64,000 nucleotides of DNA from Strigops habroptila (lineage: Eukaryota; Chordata; Aves; Psittaciformes; Psittacidae): NCBI RefSeq assembly GCF_004027225.2, contig NC_044288.2:1766719-1830718 (forward strand). The letters run 5' to 3'. Below the pieces are notes generated by a model. It searched no databases, had not been told where the DNA came from, and saw only the letters and a list, made by a program, of their open reading frames with translations. This document shows, piece after piece, positions 62,850-64,000 of the stretch (the first letter of the stretch is position 1; each line of letters opens with the position of its first letter). The position numbers and the translations under genes are program-made.

Positions 62850-64000
62850 CTTTGAAACAGAGGGATTAAAACACAGGTGAGTGCAAGGCTGTAAACTGAG
62901 CTCAGAGCAGAGTGAAAGAGGCTGTCAGCTCCAGTGGGGGAAATCACACAAGACAAAGGTTTGTGCTGGATGGTACCACGCTCACTTAAGAGAAGTGTTT
63001 GTACTGTCAGTCAGGAGGTCTCCGAGCCAGCAGTGAGAAGAGGCCAAGCCTGGCAGTCAGCACAGAGACAGTGGCAGTGTGGAAGGGCTGGATGTGTCCC
63101 AAATATCCCTGAATGAACATGGGGTGGAAAGGGCCCAAAAACTCTGCCCTGAAGCTTTAGCAGGTAGAACAACCTGTCCAAGGGCCGCACTGCTCTCACA
63201 ATACCCGAGTATCCACCTGCACAAATGGAGCTCAGGACTCCTCGTCCTCCCCACTGTTGGCCCACAGGATGGTTGACCACTGTACAACCTTCCAATATTC
63301 AGTACCAGACTTATTGTATCCCTCTGTAATTGTCTCCTGAGCAGGCACAACAAGCCCCTTCTGCACCAGACTTGTTTTCAAGCCTTCTATTATTTCCGTG
63401 GTTTCCTCAGACTCCCATCTCCACTTTGCACTGAACCCTCCTCGACACAGATCAACCCTGCCTGGGACCTCTGCTCTGCTGAGGAGCAGAGCAGCTCTGT
63501 CCTCTAACAACAGTCCTGACACTCCAGAACGGAACATGCCATTGAAGAGTGCATCACTATTGACTCATGCTGTGATCTGCTAGATCCCCAGGTTCCTTCC
63601 CACCATAATGCTGCTGAAACAGATGCTGAGTTCTGCTTCATTCCTTCTTTCTAGCCCTGTTCTCCACAGCATTCACACCCCAGCTGGGATCTCATCACCC
63701 AGGTCACTGGTGGACCAGCTCCAGGTCCCAAGACATGCTGTGCCCAGTACAACTTGCAGGGAGACTGGGGGAAAAGGAGGGAGGAATTGCTCTGGCTGTG
63801 CTCAGCAATGCTCCAAGCACTGAAAAAGGAGTCCCTGTACCCCTGGGCTGGCAGAAATGGAAAGTGCAGAGAGAAAGGTGCAGCTCAACCCCAACAAGAC
63901 CTGCGCTAAGGTGTGAACTTGGCTCAGCCCATCAGGCAGTGTCACCCGGAGCTGCATGGGGCTGTGGGATGTAGGGCACATAGGGTGCTCCTCCCACCTT

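Larger units (their letters stand above)
58637..64000 (-). other. TRIT1: TRIT1 introns
   Basis: 58637-61001, 61120-61442, 61553-62771 and 62850 to the edge. No further TRIT1 exon is seen to the right of 62849, so the next exon upstream lies beyond 64000. No transposon recognised. An open minus-strand frame at 63232-63537 is not identified. Confidence 0.75.

Noticed and set aside
63232-63537. Minus-strand frame of about 100 codons containing KWRWESEETTEIIEG
   Set aside because: Fairly protein-like in composition but I cannot assign it to TRIT1 or any family, and it has no clear splice context. Left unnamed; a protein search would decide.

Overview
The window is a GC-rich, gene-dense piece of a vertebrate nuclear genome, most probably a bird microchromosome. 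The evidence is compact GT-AG introns, CpG-island promoters, CR1 LINE tails as the only interspersed repeats I can name with confidence, no mammalian-type Alu/L1 sequence, and gene content matching the block that in human lies at 1p34 (PABPC4, HEYL, NT5C1A, HPCAL4, TRIT1). A non-avian reptile cannot be excluded from sequence alone. Human protein comparisons below are from memory of the families, not from a search.

Layout, left to right. 1-4.3 kb: 5' end of PABPC4 on the minus strand (first coding exon, leader, CpG island); the rest of the gene runs off the left edge. 4.3-8.2 kb: intergenic with a CR1 tail. 8.2-16.5 kb: complete HEYL, minus strand, five coding exons. 16.5-27.7 kb: the longest intergenic stretch, with no gene I can support, but with a (GT)n tract, two striking inverted repeats and two copies of a recurrent 16-mer. 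27.7-39.5 kb: complete NT5C1A, minus strand, six exons, TATA promoter; its large first intron holds a CR1 tail, a TAAT-rich island and a duplicated minisatellite-like block. 41.1-44.8 kb: complete HPCAL4, minus strand, three coding exons plus a probable noncoding first exon. 46.8-54.4 kb: a complete CYRI (FAM49) family gene on the plus strand, the only plus-strand gene. 54.4-58.1 kb: intergenic. 58.1-64 kb: the last four coding exons of TRIT1, minus strand, with the 5' part beyond the right edge.

The genes are not a pathway: PABPC4 binds mRNA poly(A) tails, HEYL is a Notch-responsive bHLH-Orange repressor, NT5C1A is a cytosolic AMP 5'-nucleotidase, HPCAL4 is a neuronal EF-hand sensor, the CYRI gene should restrain Rac1-WAVE actin signalling, and TRIT1 isopentenylates A37 of some tRNAs. 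They travel together as a conserved syntenic block.

The most interesting object is the CYRI gene. It lies between HPCAL4 and TRIT1, where I recall no CYRI gene in human, so it looks like a third paralogue. It carries two alternative first coding exons, one resembling the N-terminus of CYRIA and the other that of CYRIB, both joining the same exon 2 in the same phase. Including both exons would give an immediate stop, so the choice is enforced. A second observation is an identical 16-mer (TGCCTCAGTTTCCCCA) found seven times, which looks like relics of a CORE/MIR-type SINE or a shared motif.
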